Counted from the first letter of the stretch, positions 10,701 through 26,200 are shown. The stretch is 64,000 nucleotides of DNA from Cervus elaphus (GCF_910594005.1 NC_057825.1:45291037-45355036); one strand, 5' to 3'. A program made the numbers and translations. Notes: generated by a model not told the origin, from the letters alone.

Positions 10701-11079
10701 CTTAGGAAGGGGGGACATCCATTTGAACTTCATCTCCACTTAAAAATTTGAAATCAAGACTTTCAATTGTATCAGGTTTTAGGGCCGTTAATTCTTTAAT
10801 AATGTTTTTAAAAAGGGTTAAGATAACTTTATATGCATGTTAATAGAAAGAACAGTACGATTTTTCTCAGGTCTAAAAGTAAATCCTAATAATCAATGCA
10901 GTTACGGAGTACCTAAGTAGCTTCAGGATTTGCTTTTGCTATCTCAGTTGTTTAGGTAAAAATCTCCAAAATACAAAGTAAAGTATTTGTAAGAGCATGG
11001 TGGAAGTGAAATAACTTGAGTAAAAACTTTTTGACTGATAATGTCATAGGTGCCTTAAACTTTTTTTCTTTATTTTCAG
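7743..11079 (+). other. XPO1: XPO1 intron 1
   Basis: 3.3 kb separating the noncoding exon from the start codon. The first 300 bp are still CpG-rich and the CACGTG at 8155 is the clearest motif. I recognise no repeats or RNA genes in the rest. Confidence 0.7.
8155..8160. promoter_or_regulatory. CACGTG E-box in intron 1
   Basis: A canonical E-box in the context GCATCACGTGGCC, just past the CpG-rich core. USF, MITF/TFE and MYC/MAX bind such sites; which of these, if any, acts here cannot be told. Confidence 0.35.
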
Positions 11080-11211
11080 TAATCTATGCCAGCAATTATG
11101 ACAATGTTAGCAGACCATGCAGCTCGTCAGCTGCTCGATTTCAGCCAAAAACTGGATATCAACCTTTTAGACAATGTGGTGAATTGCTTATACCACGGAG
11201 AAGGAGCCCAG
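11080..11211 (+). CDS. XPO1: XPO1 exon 2, residues 1-42
   Basis: TTTTCAG acceptor ends at 11079; coding starts at the ATG at 11086 after 6 nt of UTR. Donor GTAAAG at 11212. Encodes the N-terminal helices before the importin-beta N-terminal domain. The ATG triplets for Met5 and Met7 are in frame, but the first ATG fits the known protein start. Confidence 0.97.
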
Positions 11212-14200
11212 GTAAAGTAGCTGACCAAAATATTATTGCAACGTAATAGTTGCTGCATTTAGAATAGAATTTGAAATAACCACCTTTTAAAGAAGTGTTC
11301 CATAGTTTGTATTAAGTTGGAATTATATATTAACTCAGAGGGGGTCTGTAAAAATAAATTGCATTATATTTTGAAACGGTTTAGAGTGGAATGTTTTGGA
11401 ATATTGTTCTGTCCTTCAACCTGTATCCCATTTACTAAAAGATCCCAATGTATTAAATGTTTTGTAGATACTAAAGGTTGTATGTCCCCTATATATTGAA
11501 ATTAATAAGTCTTCTATTTTGAAACATTTAAATTGCGGAAGTACTTCACAGATAAAACTTATTTTAAAAATCCAACAATACCAAGTGTCTGAATTTTAGC
11601 ACGTGTAAAAGTGCTACTGTTAAAGTAGGAGATTGTCTTAACATACAGTGTTTTGATAAGTTTAAGGCGTTGGTTTTTTTTTTAAACAAGTGTTTGTAAC
11701 TTTAAACTTACATGTTATAAGAAACAACAATCTAAGGAAAAAAAAAAAACAATCTTGAGTCTTCACCCTGTGGACTTAATAACGTAAAGTTTTAAATGAG
11801 TAAAAGTTTTTGCTTTTGGATTAAAAAGATCTTTTAAAGTGATGTGACCGATATTTTATTAGTACAATTTTGTTGCCAGAAAGTACATTTCTGGGAGATA
11901 GTATATCTTTAAGATACTTGGTTATATTGAATACTTGCCTAATTAAACCCTGGCTACTTTCATAATTTTTAGAAACCTCTAAAAGGTGGACATAGTAGAA
12001 AATAGTCTAAAAAACATGGTACATAAATATTAGCAAGTATATAAGTATTTCTGTTCCTTCTAAAATCTAACATTGAAGACCATGTAAGTTGTATGAGTGG
12101 AAAAAATAACTCCAGTGATTTTTGTAAGCTTGTTAGTGCAGTTTTACACCCTAGGGGCTTTTGATCAAGAGCATTCTGAAAAGTATTTCTGTTTACTACA
12201 CATACCATGTAGTAGTTGTTTCCTGATGATTATATGTTCAACGTGAAGTTTTAAGCTCCATTTCATCCCAACATGAATGTATGGAAAACAGCTGCTTTGG
12301 GAAGAAAGTATGAAAGTAAGATTGAAATGCATGAAGTGAGGGGTATGGACTTCCTTGGTGGCTCAGTGGTAGAGAATCTGCCTGCCAGTGTAGGAAACAC
12401 AGGTTCTATCCCTGGGTCAGAAAGATCCCCTGGAGAAGGAAATGGCAACCCACTCCAGTATTCTTGCTCCGGAAATCCCATGGACACAGGAGCCTGGCGG
12501 GGCTACAGCCTATGGGGTCACATGTTTAGTGACTGAACAACAAGGTTGGGCTCAACTTTGTATTAGAAGCACAAGTCTGTAAGCCACTAGGAAGATTGGT
12601 GTTTAATTGTATCACATCATTAAGCTACCACTGCTGTTTAGTCTGTTCTTTTTTAACCTGTCTCACAGTGCCTGAAAGTATGATAACTAAATAGACCAGG
12701 GCTCCATGCTTATAATTGGAATAGTGATTATGAAGAATAGGGTGTAATACTACTATTAGTAATGTTTCATACTAATGTGTGGAGATATAGTGATTTGTTT
12801 TAAATTTGACTTCTGAATAAAGAGTACATTTAGAAAAGTTTTTACAAATATTTTCCCACTTAATAAAAGCAAAATTAACTTTCCCAAAAGTAAAAATTTT
12901 ATGTTTAGTTAGATCTCTCATAGGACAAATCAATTGTATAAAGATAATCAGTAAACTGATAACTTGTTACAGATTAGGAAACAGGCTTAGAGCCTGAAGG
13001 CAGCTAAGAACCCCTTTTCTGATTGGGGTGTCTTTAAACTTCCTTGTTCAGTCAGTTTTTTATATACCACATCTTATGGGGGGGTTTAATGTTAGATGTC
13101 TTAATTTTATTCCAGTAAGGTTTCTGGTCATTCCTCTGGAGTCTCATCCACAAAGTGTTCCCTACCTTGGAAGAGACTAGAGGGTTAGTGATGAGGTTTT
13201 GTAAAGCACTTGTTACCAGTGACTGCTACTTTAAGGGTACTTTTGAAAGTGTAGTAAAGAAGATAGGTGATGTAAATGCACATATATGTGATGTGAACTC
13301 ATTGTTTTAATATATGGTTTGATGGGGAGTGTTTGGTTTTGGTTTGTCATAAAATATGTACTTAAAATAGCAACTAGAAATTATGCTAATTAAGCTTCCA
13401 AACTCACCTTTATGTAGCCTAACTTTTAAAAAATGATTACGTAACTTTGTAGGGAAAGAAATTATTAGAAGGGTGTAGGTAGAACTTCTGCTTAGATGGG
13501 TAGTATAGTAAACTTTTAGCACTGTAATATTAGGACTACCTTCTGTTACAAACATTTTTAGCCAAGTAAGCCGCCAGGAGAAAACAAATGATAGAGTTGG
13601 GTGTTTTCTTTAATTCTGTGTTAAGTGTCTTGAACTCTTTTATCTATTGCTTAGCAACTAAAATACTTTCACCATTCAGTTAGTAACACAGGGAGATGGA
13701 TGCCAGGTTTTCTCTTTGGTTTCCTTTTGTGTCTTTTAACCCCTCCTGGGCTTTTAAATTAAGAAAAGAATGTTATGTAAGGGGACAGTGGGATTGGGAC
13801 AGTTTTTAAATTTTTTTTAGGACAGTTTTTTTAAAGGATGCAAATATTAGAAGTAACTTTTGAGAGTAAAATTATGACAGAATGAATGACATAAAAGGAA
13901 GGAACATGATTTATGCAGTTTGAAATGAATGGTAATACTGTGGAAAGTATTCATTTATAATATATAGAATGCTCATCACTTCAAAACTGATGAAGTTGTG
14001 TCATGACCAAATAACTTGCTAGGCGTGGATGTTTAATACACCTTATCCTCTTAATATGGGTTACTATATTACATTCAAGTCTTTATCTAGTTGTATATTC
14101 TTTCTAGTTAGATATTCTCAGGGGAAGAATCAAAACACTGCTAAAATGGGCTTTGACCCTAAATAACTCGCATAACTATTTTTTCTACTTTTGTTGGTTG

Positions 14201-17200
14201 TTTATGATATAATACAGTTAGAACCCTTTAAAGCCATCAGTGCTTTAATGAAACCAAATTTTAAATGTCTAGTTGTATTTCAAGACTTTACATTCTGGCT
14301 CTAACCCTGGACCCTTAGGGTGAAACCCAGGCACCTGATTTTTCTTTCAAGTTCCACAGTGTTTCTGGTGTTATTGTCAGAGTACAGAACCATTATCTAA
14401 TTTAGTGAGTGTGTATTTGTCAGAGTTTTCTTTTAAACAGTTGTATTGCTAGTTGATTAATGAGAAAAAAAATCATGAATGTGCTATCTGTTCCCTGAGG
14501 AAAAGACTTCTTTCTTAACATCAAAGCTACAAGAGAAAAACGATTTTTTTTGTAAATTGAAATAAAGCCAACTTAATATCATGAGGTGTCTCTGTCAGAG
14601 ATGGTTTAAATAAGAATGTTTTTCTCCCCCCTTTTTGATGATTTCTTATTAATTACCCATAGAGTCAAACCCTTGATCAACTAAATGATATAATCTGAAG
14701 GATAACTGACTTTTGTTTTTTGGTTATGACATGTGGTAGAAACAGGCAAAAGATAATTAGGATCCAGTTGAGCTACGGATCAGCCTTAAAGGTGAAACAG
14801 ATTAACCTATTGGCTTTGGGGGCGGGGGGGGGATCATTAGACTTCAGCCTTTGGTAAAGCATAGTGTTCATATCATATGAAAAACTAGCAGTTAAAATGA
14901 AGAAACTAGATAATGTCAACATGGCTGCATCTTTAAAACTGTCAGGTGTCAATCATAGCTCAGTAAAGCTGAGGGGAAGAACTGTCAAATGGAAACAGCA
15001 AGTTGCAGAAGGATTTCCATAGTATACTATTAATATAAAATTCAGTAACCATACAACTGTATTTATGAAATTCATACACATGCTGTGAAAATCAAGGAAA
15101 AGACACCAGATCACGAAAGTGATTGTCTAGAAAGAAGGAACAAAGAAAGGAAATGGCATTGAAGAAAGGTACAAAGTTCCATAAGTTTTAGATCTGACAT
15201 TTAAAAGGAAAACATACAAGTGTACAGCAAAATGTAGAATTGACAGTGTTTGTTTTTTTTTTTAAGTTTTATTTATTTATTTATTTTACTTTACAATATT
15301 GTATTGGTTTTACCATACATTGACTTGAATATGCCATGGGTGTACATGTGTTCCCCATCCTGAACCCCCTTCCCACCTCCCTCCCCATCCCATTCCACTG
15401 GTCATCCCAGTGCACCAGCCCCGAGCATCCTGTATCATGCATCAAACCTGGACTAGGGATTCGTCTCACATATGATAATTTACATGTTTCAATGCCATTC
15501 TCCCACATCATCCCGCCCTTGCCCTCTCCCACAGAGTCTGAAAGACTGTTCTATACATCTGTGTCTCTTTTGCTGTCTTGCATACAGGGTTATCGTTAAC
15601 CATCTTTCTAAATTCCATATATATAGAATTGACAGATTTTAAAAACACTAATTTTATTAATGTTCTAGATGATGTTTTTGTAGGTTAAATTATTTCTGGG
15701 TTTGCATTTTAGAAATACAAAAGCAAAAAAGAAATCTCAAACTAGGAGTTAATATGTAAAATTAGAAGATTTCTCAGAGATAAAGCTGTGTTTACAATAA
15801 ATGAAGAGACTGTCTTAATGTTTTGTATGTATCAACAGGTATTTGAGATTTGTAGACTTACTTAGACTTAGCTTTTGTCTGTCTCCCATGAAATACAATT
15901 TTATAGATATTGTTGAAGGTATCTTGGTGACTCTTACAAACCAGAGTATACCATTACAGTTTATCTACTAGATGTGAATTTTTCTGTGTTGCTTTTTTTT
16001 GTTTGTTTTTGGTTGATTGTGTGCTGAGAACCCCTTTATGTCAGAGTAGCTCTTTGTTAGAATTGATAGAATTTAAGTTCAGTTTTGAGAATACCAAATA
16101 AGGCAGATTAAGGGGAAAAAACGCTTCTGTGTTTCAGAGGTATATTTCCATTCTTAACTGAAATTTTAAGACCGATCATGGACACATTTTTATTTCTGTG
16201 AGGAGTTTTTTTTCCCCCCAGTATTTCCAAAAGTTGATAAAATCATTCTCCTATTTAGACTTTTGTCTTGCTCAATAGCTTTGAAAAGAACAAGTTAGCT
16301 TAAAATTCTTTTTGTGTACTATTTTAGCAAAGAATGGCTCAAGAAGTACTGACACATTTAAAGGAGCATCCTGATGCGTGGACAAGAGTCGACACAATTT
16401 TGGAGTTTTCACAGAATATGAACACGAAAGTAAGCAAGCGGTGGTTTTAAAATCCATTATTTCTTCTTTTCTTCCAGTCATAAACTTTGAGGAAGGTATC
16501 TCATTTTTAGTATTAGCCTTTGTTATCTCAAATCATTTAATAATGTTGAGTTATTTCAAAATTTAGTCTTAAACATAGAATTAATTCTTGCAAATAGTCC
16601 TAAGAATTATGAATGAAGTTTTGTAATTGGGACTAGTATGCAAGGTGGCTTTTTCTTTTTGTTGTTTCGGGGGTTTTTTTTGTTTGTTGTTTTTTTTTTT
16701 TTTTTCTTTTTAGAATATGTGTACAGATCTCAGCATAAATTCTGAATGTTATTCTGAATGTTATTCAGAGATGAAACATCAGAAGAGTTATTTTGGGCAA
16801 GTGATCAATATAACACAGGCTAGGCACCTCCAAAACCAAGTTTTGTGGGCAGCGTAAAACCCGACTCCATGGTACCAATGTTTTTAATGGGACAGCACTC
16901 AGTTTTTATTTGCAATTGAAAATGTTATCATTTGGGTCCTTTTTTCTTAAGTTTGAACAGAAAGGTTGATCAAAATGTGTTTTGACTGTTTAGGCTTGAT
17001 GATTCACACTTCTCTTTAAACTGCCTTAAAGTAATAAAATACCATGCATGGCATTCTGTTTAAATACACACAAGGTTTCCACTTGGTATACATTGTGTTA
17101 AAACAGAAATTAGCCATGTTCACCTCTGTTTCTGAAATCAGACTGTGTTAATTAACAGTTTTAAAATATTAACTAGTTTTGACATCTTATAAATTTTAGG

Positions 17201-20200
17201 GCAAAAATACAGTCCAGAACTTCCTCAAAGTGCTAACCTTAAGTAACATAACAGTGTTTGCCTGTTTGCTTGCCTGGTAAATTTTGCTTTTTATACTGAC
17301 AGACATTACTAATGTTTAAGTTGATTTATCAACAGTATTTTTAAAAACTCAAATTTGTCTTGTGAAAAATGAGATGATTAGAGGAACAGAAAGAAAGCAA
17401 CAGGTAAAGAATTCTTCAATTTACATAAATTACAAATGATTTGGTGCTAAATTTATGCACTATGACATTTGGCTTTTATGCAATCATTTTTTTTTCTTTA
17501 AAGATGTTAACACTACCTGATATTAATCATAATGTTCCATTATGTTGATTGCTTGTAATAGGAAGAAAAGGGGTGTCTTCCTGTGCAACTGACACAGCTA
17601 GGCTTTGACGGCAGGCCTCCACAAGGTCTACCCTTTTGATTCCCTTTAACTGAATTCTGTTCATCAATTGTTTTTGTTTCATGGGTGGTGGGAGGGGAAA
17701 GGGGAATTCAATGCATAAAATAAGTATTTCTAAGGGCTCAGTAGAAATTTCTACCATAGGGATCATTTCATGCATTTATTTTTTTTTCATTTAGTCTTTG
17801 CTGTTATCTGTCCCTCATCTTCATAACTCAGCAGTGGATTTCTCAAGTCCTGAGATGTAAAGCAGAAATGTAATACTTCAAAATGATACTTGGATTATTT
17901 ATGTATATTTCCAAAGTAGTTGTTTATCATTGGCCCTCAGATTTGGCTGTCACGTCCAGATTTTCTCATTAAAATACTCCTTTTCAAAGAACTGAATTCT
18001 CATCATTTGTGAAGTCTCAATGTCTAGGAGAGATTGGATCTTAGGGTATTCTGAAAGTTATCTGTGTCTTCCTTTGAACTAACTTGTAAGCAGATTTTAT
18101 TGGGCTTCCTACTGCAGCCCTCCTAGCAGAAAGATGAAAATATGAATTGTATCTTCAACAAACTTGTGCTACTTTTTTACAGTTGAAGAAAGGACTAGAG
18201 GTCAGTAGATTGGTAATTTAGGTAACAAAGTGTCAGATATAAAGGCAGAAGTAGATGAATGCCCCAAAATAAAGGGGGGATATCCTTAGATTAAAAAGGG
18301 GGTAAGCTAAAAATATATTGGCTAAATATGGTGAAGTTGTTAGGATTATTACTTCTTAACTGGTGTATTTATGGTGGGTTTTGTTTCTTAGTTTCTTAAA
18401 TATCTTTGTAATTGGTTGAAAATCGGCAAGAGGGTGTATATTCCATGTAGTAGGAAGTGCATTTGTTTTGACTTAGTAAAACTTTGACCACTCTTGACTT
18501 CATGACTACAAAATTAATTTAAAGCAAGTTTAGAGTAGTATGTTTTTAAAGTTAATTTAGAATTTAGTCAGTGAGAAACTTACCTTTGTTTATTTACATG
18601 TGTCAGAGCTAGACATTTAGAGAAGTAGATGAATAGGATAGAAAGCTTCACCATTTGCTGCTGATTATGAAACTTTTAATAGCGTCAAATTTATAATTTC
18701 AGAATTTTGCTTTGGCCTTGTTTTTATTTATGAAGTCTTTTTAAGGAATGTTCTGCAAATGTAGGATTTGGGTTGAAATGGCAAAATTTCCCTTAAGTAC
18801 AAAATGTTAAAAATGAAAGAAAACAGCAAAAACATTGTTTGAGCACAATGTAGTTTGGGACAGTCTATATTGTGCTTTGGATAAAGTGTGCATTCACATG
18901 ATCCCTTTGGTTGAAATACTAATGCTCCTATTTTATTGTGTGGTGACTAACCATTTTAAAGATGAACTCTTATTCTCAGCCAAAACTTGCAATCTGAGGT
19001 TATATGTCTATATATGAATGAGTTTGCCTTTCAGGTATTATAGCTGATTCTTCCCTAGTTCAACCAGTTGAAACATACCACAACAATTTTGACCCTTTTC
19101 TTCCTCCTGTCTATCCACACTAATTGGTCATGGTAATAATTTTGGGTAGTAACTCCTGTAGCCTTATAAATTGTTATAAATATTGTTGACTATTTAGAGT
19201 GAGTAATCAACAGGGGGGACAAAATGGCTTCAAAGTGGTATTTGTATTTATTAATTTACATTTTTAGTTATTTCTATACTTGGAAGAAATACCTGAAAGG
19301 TAGATACAGATTGCAACATGCATTTGTGTATTATTTTGACTGTGCACAAAAGTTTATCTTTAAATTAGTAGAAATAGCAACTATAAGGGTGGGGTTAAAT
19401 TTTTAAATTAAACCCGTGGGCTGTCTTGCTGCTCCTTAAGTAACACACCAGTGATGTTTGTAAGCACTTTTCTATAGAAAGTATCTGTGACAATACTTTT
19501 AGTACTTGGCCGAGAGTTTACAACTCCTAGAAGATGGTAGGGAGCTTGAGAGCATCCAAGCTGCTAAATTCCTAGGAGCCTGGTTCTGTTAAGTACGCGA
19601 GCCTGTACGCAGTCATTTATGCTGTGAGCTCATATCTGGCTGCTGCTTTCTCCTTCTGCAGACCAAGCCCATTTGGCTGCTAAGGGCTTTTTATTTGGTT
19701 CTTCCTCCTGGTGTGAGCATGTATAAACAGCAGGACGTTAAATAGAGTAGTAAACAATAAAATGAGGAAAATGCATGAAAACTCAGTATATGGGCGAATG
19801 AATAGATCCTTGTTTAATATATGTAATTAAAACTTGGTAGCATACTGTTTTTGAAACTTTAGATGTAAATGTGTGAATGTCTGTCCATTTGTGAATCCTG
19901 GAAATTGCCAGTCTTACAGCAATATATTCACATACTTTTATTCTCCAATTTTCAGTATTATGGACTACAGATTTTGGAAAATGTGATAAAAACAAGGTGG
20001 AAGATTCTTCCAAGGAACCAATGTGAAGGTAGGAAAATGTTTTAAAGAATTGAAAATTCAGAATTTTTATTATCCCTGGCATTTTTGTTAGTTGACTATT
20101 AGGAGGAATGCGTCAAATCTTTAGTAGTTTATTATGCACTAATGGTTTGTTTCCTGCGTTCATCACGTTGCAAGGCAGATTCTGATTATATTTGGGGGCA

Positions 20201-23200
20201 GGGGAAGGATAAAGTTTTATTTGGGAGAAAGCAGAAATCAGACTGGTTCAACTTTCTCCAGTAAATATTGTGAAAAATTTTTATCAACTCATAGTTAATC
20301 TGGACCATGTTTGAAGTGAATGAAATTTGACTATGTGCTCTTATGCTTTGTTTTAAATTCATCGCATGGAAAAAAAAATAAATTCATCACATGGTAACAA
20401 GTAATGAGTATTAGAATATAAGGAATAACATAAACATAACAGCACAGGAAAAACCAAGTTTTAAAAATCATAGGACTTTATCTTTTGAAATTCTAAGCAT
20501 ACCTTATAAAAGATTTGCTTCTAAAATAGGAAAGATTTTTAAAAAATGAAGATTTGATGATGCCTGGTATTAATTTTTTAACTTTTCCCTTTGTACTACC
20601 TTGATAAAAGTAGTCATGGTTTAAGAAACAAGGGTCAAAGTTAGTCTCTTGAAATTCTTTAATGTGGTTTTCACATACTGCCTTATTATCTACTTTGTTA
20701 CTTGTTTGCCTGGACGTTATAATGGGGTTACTCTACTTTTGATGGTGTTCTATTAAATCATGTTCCCTTTCTTGGACTATTGCTTTTTAAGATGTCGTCT
20801 TTGACCTGCTTTTTCATATCATCTTTATAATGGGATAGTGACCTGAATTTATGAAATCCTGACTTAAATCTTGACATCTTTATAGCGCATGTAGAGGTGA
20901 ATGGGACAGTTTTTTAACAGCAATATCCCTAAAACATCATAAACTGAATTAAGAATGATAGTATGGAAGTATTTGAACACTGCCACCCAAAGAGGTTCTT
21001 CAGTGTTTTATTTTGGTTTGAAACCATTTTAGATGATGTTCTGTGACTTCTTTAGAAATTAATAAGTATGATTTGACTCCTGTCCCAAATAGATCCTTTG
21101 TACTTCATCACTACTTACTTTTAGGGACTTCAGTGAAGTCCTGGTTCCTTTACTATTGTTGTTTTATACTTGTGGCTTGAGCCATGGCTTACCGTACCAG
21201 CAGAAAGTGTTTATTTTTTATTTCATTGCCATTGTACTGTGGTAAGTCCCTCTTTAATTTCTAAACACATAAACCTTTGCTGCTTACTACATAAAGATTA
21301 TGTTCGATGATCCTCCCAAGTTATTTTCCAGCTGTAAAATTAAATGATTTGAAGTAATATGTGCTTATCAAAGTCATGGTGGTATTTGTTACTGAAAAAA
21401 TTAGAGGTTACAGTTCTCTTTGAGAACTTGACATTTTTTGCTTTCCACATGAATAAAGGGAGTGGCATGTTTCGGCTTTTATCACACAGTCAAAAACTTC
21501 CACACATTTCTATGCATATTCCAGGACATAAGATTTTTCAGTTTCGAAAGTCTTGTTTGGAAAAAAACTGGTGGAGGAGGATTCTTCATGTGTTCCTATT
21601 CTGTATTAATGAGACACTTCATTTTTCTGAAAGTTATACTTAAAAGAAAACATCTTATCAGAATCACCTTTCTTTTTACATTTCCGCTTAACCCTAGTGG
21701 TAAGATTGAGTGGGATGTAAATCTTTTCTGAAAATACCTGAAGTTACTATCACCACATACATGGTTGTTGCTGTCAGTGAAGTCATTACATGGAGGGGCA
21801 AGTGTAGTGTAATTTCTAGGGTGTTTCAGAGGTTCAATATCAGAAGAGGATGTAAAGCGGCTCTCAGAGAATGTTAGTGAACTTTAGGTCCACAACAAGT
21901 TGGCATGGTGAATTTAGTTTGTGTTTTTAAAGTAATTGTTCTAGTTTACAAAACATTGAGACATAAATTTATTCATTACTATATTTATGATTCTTTGTAA
22001 TTTTGTCATTCCTGAGAGGCTTGTACCATCCTAAGATTTTATATCTCACCAAATATACTAATATTTCCGAATGTTAATTTTTCTTCATCTTTAACTTTGA
22101 CATTGGAAATAAATTAGTATAACCCCTGAAATACTGTGCATTCCTTTTGTTTATAATTGTCAATCTTTTAAGCTGTTACCTTCCTTTTGTTAGCTAGTCT
22201 TAGTATATATGAGTGCTAGCATGTGGTGAAAGAAAAAGGAAAATCTGGTTGTCCCCTTTAGACAGGCTTATTCACAAAAGTGGCAGTGCTTGATGTATTT
22301 TCAGGGAAGGATAGGTTTGGCTGTACAGCCAGCCAAAATAATTTTAAATCATTTATTTCGGTCTAGTACATATTTTATCACCTTTCAGTTTCTTATCCAT
22401 AAGCAGATGTTAATTTCACATGTTTTTAGGGGAATGGCATTTTCAATTTAGGCCATTGTCTAAAGCACTTTGCCAGAAATACACCTGACAGTTCTAGACT
22501 GATGTTAGATGTCTCTTGCCTTGGTTTCTCTTAGTGTATCCTTACTGCTTGGTATGTAGGTGTTTGGTATCTAATTATTCAATTAATTGCTCAGTATTGA
22601 ATTATTTCAGTGGCTAACACCACTCCTTATTTGGAGTTCAGTCCTTTATTTAAGAGCCTAATGACTTTCCCAATATTTTTGCTTTTACATTTTTAAATTA
22701 CGTGTGTACATATTAAATATAATTGATATCTTTGAGGTTAAGTTTTGAAGTGAATATTTGCATAGATCAGTTACTATAAGTCAAGACAAGTTTTTAAAGC
22801 TACTGAGTATAGTTCCTTGTGCTGTACAATAGGTCTTAGTTATCTATTTTATATATAGTATGTATATTTTAATCCCAAATTCCTAATTTATCCCTCCTAT
22901 CACCCTCCTTTTCTTTTGGTAGCCATAAGTTTGTTGTTTGTTGTGAGTCTGTATCTATTGTATAAACTTCATTTGTATCATTTTAAAAATTCCAGATATA
23001 AGAGATATCATATGATACTTTGGTTTGCTTTACTTGGTATGATAATCTCTTGGTCCGTCCCTGTTGCTGCAAATGGCATTATTTCTTTCTTTTTTTTGGC
23101 TGTCATTGTGTTTTGCATCTTTATCCATTCATCTATCACGGGCATTTAGATTGCTTCCATAGTTTTGTTTCATTTATTTATTTTGGGGTGCACTGGGTCT

Positions 23201-26200
23201 TTGTCGCTGCGAATGGGCTTTTTCTGGTTGTGGCAAGTGGATGCTACTCTAGTTGTGTTGGCTTCTTTTGTTGAAGAGCATGGGCTAATTCCTCCACCCC
23301 CCGCATGTGGAATCTTCCTGCACCAGGGATCACACTCCTGATACCTGTGTTGGTAGGTGAATTCTTAACCACTGGACTGCCAGAGAAGTTCACTTCCATA
23401 GTTTCTTAAGGAACCTCCATACTGATCTCCATGGTGGCTGTACCAATTTACATTCCCACTAACAGTGTAGGAGGTTTCATTTTTCTCCACACCCTCTCTA
23501 GCATTTATTATTTGTAGACTTTTTGATGGTTGGCCATTCTGGCCATTGTGAGGCGATACCTGATGGTAATTTTTACTTTCATTTCTGTAATAGTAATGTT
23601 GAGCATCTTTTCATGTGCCTTTTGGCCGTCTTGTGTGTCTTTGGAGAAAATAACAGTTTAGATCTTTTGCCCATGTTTTGATTGTTTTTTTGGTCTTTTG
23701 AGAAGGGGTTTTTTATATTAAGCTGTGTGAGCTGTTTGTATATTTTGGAGATGAATCTCTTGTCAGTTGTGTTATTTGCAAATATTTTCTCCTATTCTGT
23801 AGAGTGTCTTTGTTTTGTTTATGGTTTCCTTTGCTGTGCAAAAACTTTGAAGTATTAAGTCTCAGTTTATTTTTGTTTTTATTTAAGGTAATGGTTTCAA
23901 CTAAAGAAAAAATTGAATTTTAATATATGAAGGGAAGTAATTTCCAAATAGGGAGTAGTTCATTTAAACCAAAGGATTATATTTTAATCTGTTAGGACAT
24001 GTAGCTTACAGATCATTACATTTTTGTGAGATACATACAGACTTGCTGACATTGAAAAGAGCAGTGGTGAAGAAGAGTTCAAAGTGATAAAGCCATACTA
24101 TTTTGATTTTCTTTTATGGTTATTGGGACATGATATAATAAGTAATGTGTGTAAAATGCTCTGCATATCTGGGTGCTCACCATGGATAAACGTGTGTTGT
24201 CAGCCCCTTTCCATAAAAAATACTCCAACTTCTCTCCATTTCACCAAATGCTTGTATACTACTCTCAAGTTGCCTTGAAATTTCTGCAGTAACATCCTAA
24301 CTGGGCTCCTTAACACCCACTTATGTTTGTCCCTTGTGATATATTTTCAGCAAAGGGTTTAATATATTTTAGAAACAGAACTAATCAGGTCATTCCTATG
24401 CATAAAATCACCCATTGTACTGAATATCACGTTTAACTTGTTGCCTTTAAGCAGTAGTGACTTTTAAAAAATTGTTTGCTTTTTTTTTTATGGTTTTATT
24501 AAGGTATATTTAACATATACAATGAACTATCCAAGTTCAGGTATACAGTTTGATACATTTTGACTCATGCCTGAAACCACCACTGTAATCATGACCTTTT
24601 TCTGGTGAATGCCTTCTCCTTTACCTCCCCAGCCTCCAGTCTGCTTTCTGTCACTCAATTGATCAGCTAGGAGTAGAATGGATAGATCATATGGTAGGTG
24701 TATATTTTTAACTGCCCAACTGTTCTCCAAAATGATTGTATCACTTTACATTCTCAGTAGCAGTATGCTTCCCATCCTTGCCAAAGCTTGGTGTGGTCAG
24801 TTTTTAAAAATTCTAGCCATTGTAGCACACACATAATGGCTTCTCCCTGTGACTTACACTGTTGAGCATCCTCACTCACATCATCTCTGTCTGTATATTT
24901 AAGTTAGTATTGTTACGCTCTACTGAACAGAGATAGTTGTTTCCGTTGTTGGTCATTTTGAAAAGCACTTCTAAGTGTTTGGACTCTTAAGGCCATAGCT
25001 TTTAAGCAAATCCATGAGAAATTCTCCCCCCACTCTGGAATGTAATGTGTGAAGTACCAGTCTAATCTCAGATTAAACAGGCACTATTGGTGTATTTTTG
25101 CCAGTTTTATAACATGATGGGATAATAAAGATAATATTGATTACATTTTATCCAATAAGACATTTTTTACAATATTCTTTTGAACTTCAGCATCATATGT
25201 AATTGACAAAAACTGTTTTACTACCATTTCTATTTAAGGTATAATGACAATGTGGTCCCCCCCGCCCCAACATTTCCTGGTTATGTGGAACTTCATAAGC
25301 GGTCTTTACTTGAGACCTCACAATGCCTAATCCTTACCTTAAATCCACACAGGAGGAGATGCGAAACACTTACAGATTTTATTAAAGAGATTTGGAGAAC
25401 TGGTGGTCCGGTGGTTGACTCCACACTTCCAATACAGGGGGCATGAGCTTGATCCCTGGTTGGGAAACTAAGATCCCTTATGCTGCCAGGCGTGGCCAAA
25501 AAATTATTTAAGTCCAAGATTTTCTTTTAAAGAGCTGTGGATTTTTTTATGATTGTTCTTTTGTTATAGAAAATGTTGAATTTTTAATAAAATAAAAACA
25601 GTTGTGATTAAATGTACATATTTACCATTTTAAGTGTATTATGGTTCATTGTCAGTAAGTAAATTCATAATATTGTGCAACCATCCTTACTATTCATCTC
25701 TGGAATTTTTTGTCATCTCAGTTGAAATTACCCATTAAACATTAACTCTCTCTTATATACTCTTCCCAGTCCCTGTTAACCATTATTGTACTTGTCTCTA
25801 TGAATTTGCCCATTTGGTAACTCATACGTACAATCATTCTTGTGTCTGCCTTATTTCAATAGCATATGTTGCCAAGGTTAATTCATGTTGCAGCATGTAT
25901 CAATTTTATTCCTTTTTAACACTGAATATTTTATTCTACTTTGTTTATCTACTTGTGGGTTGTTTGCAAATTTTGTATATTAGGAATTTAATAGAATTTT
26001 AATTGCTCTATCTCATTAGGAGTTCTTGTTCAGTACTATTTGCAGTTATAAACCCTTTTAAGAAGAATAAATAATAAAGATCCATTCCTCTTAAAACTAC
26101 TGAACATATAGGCAATAAATTACAGTCTAATTCCAATTTATAATCTCTGGGGACTGTAGGTTAAGAACCCCTGCTTTTGAATTATTTTTTTCTATTTCTC

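Larger units (their letters stand above)
11212..16327 (+). other. XPO1: XPO1 intron 2
   Basis: 5.1 kb. Holds a Bov-tA SINE (about 12347-12540) and a young L1 3' fragment (15247-15623). Nothing else recognised. Confidence 0.7.
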
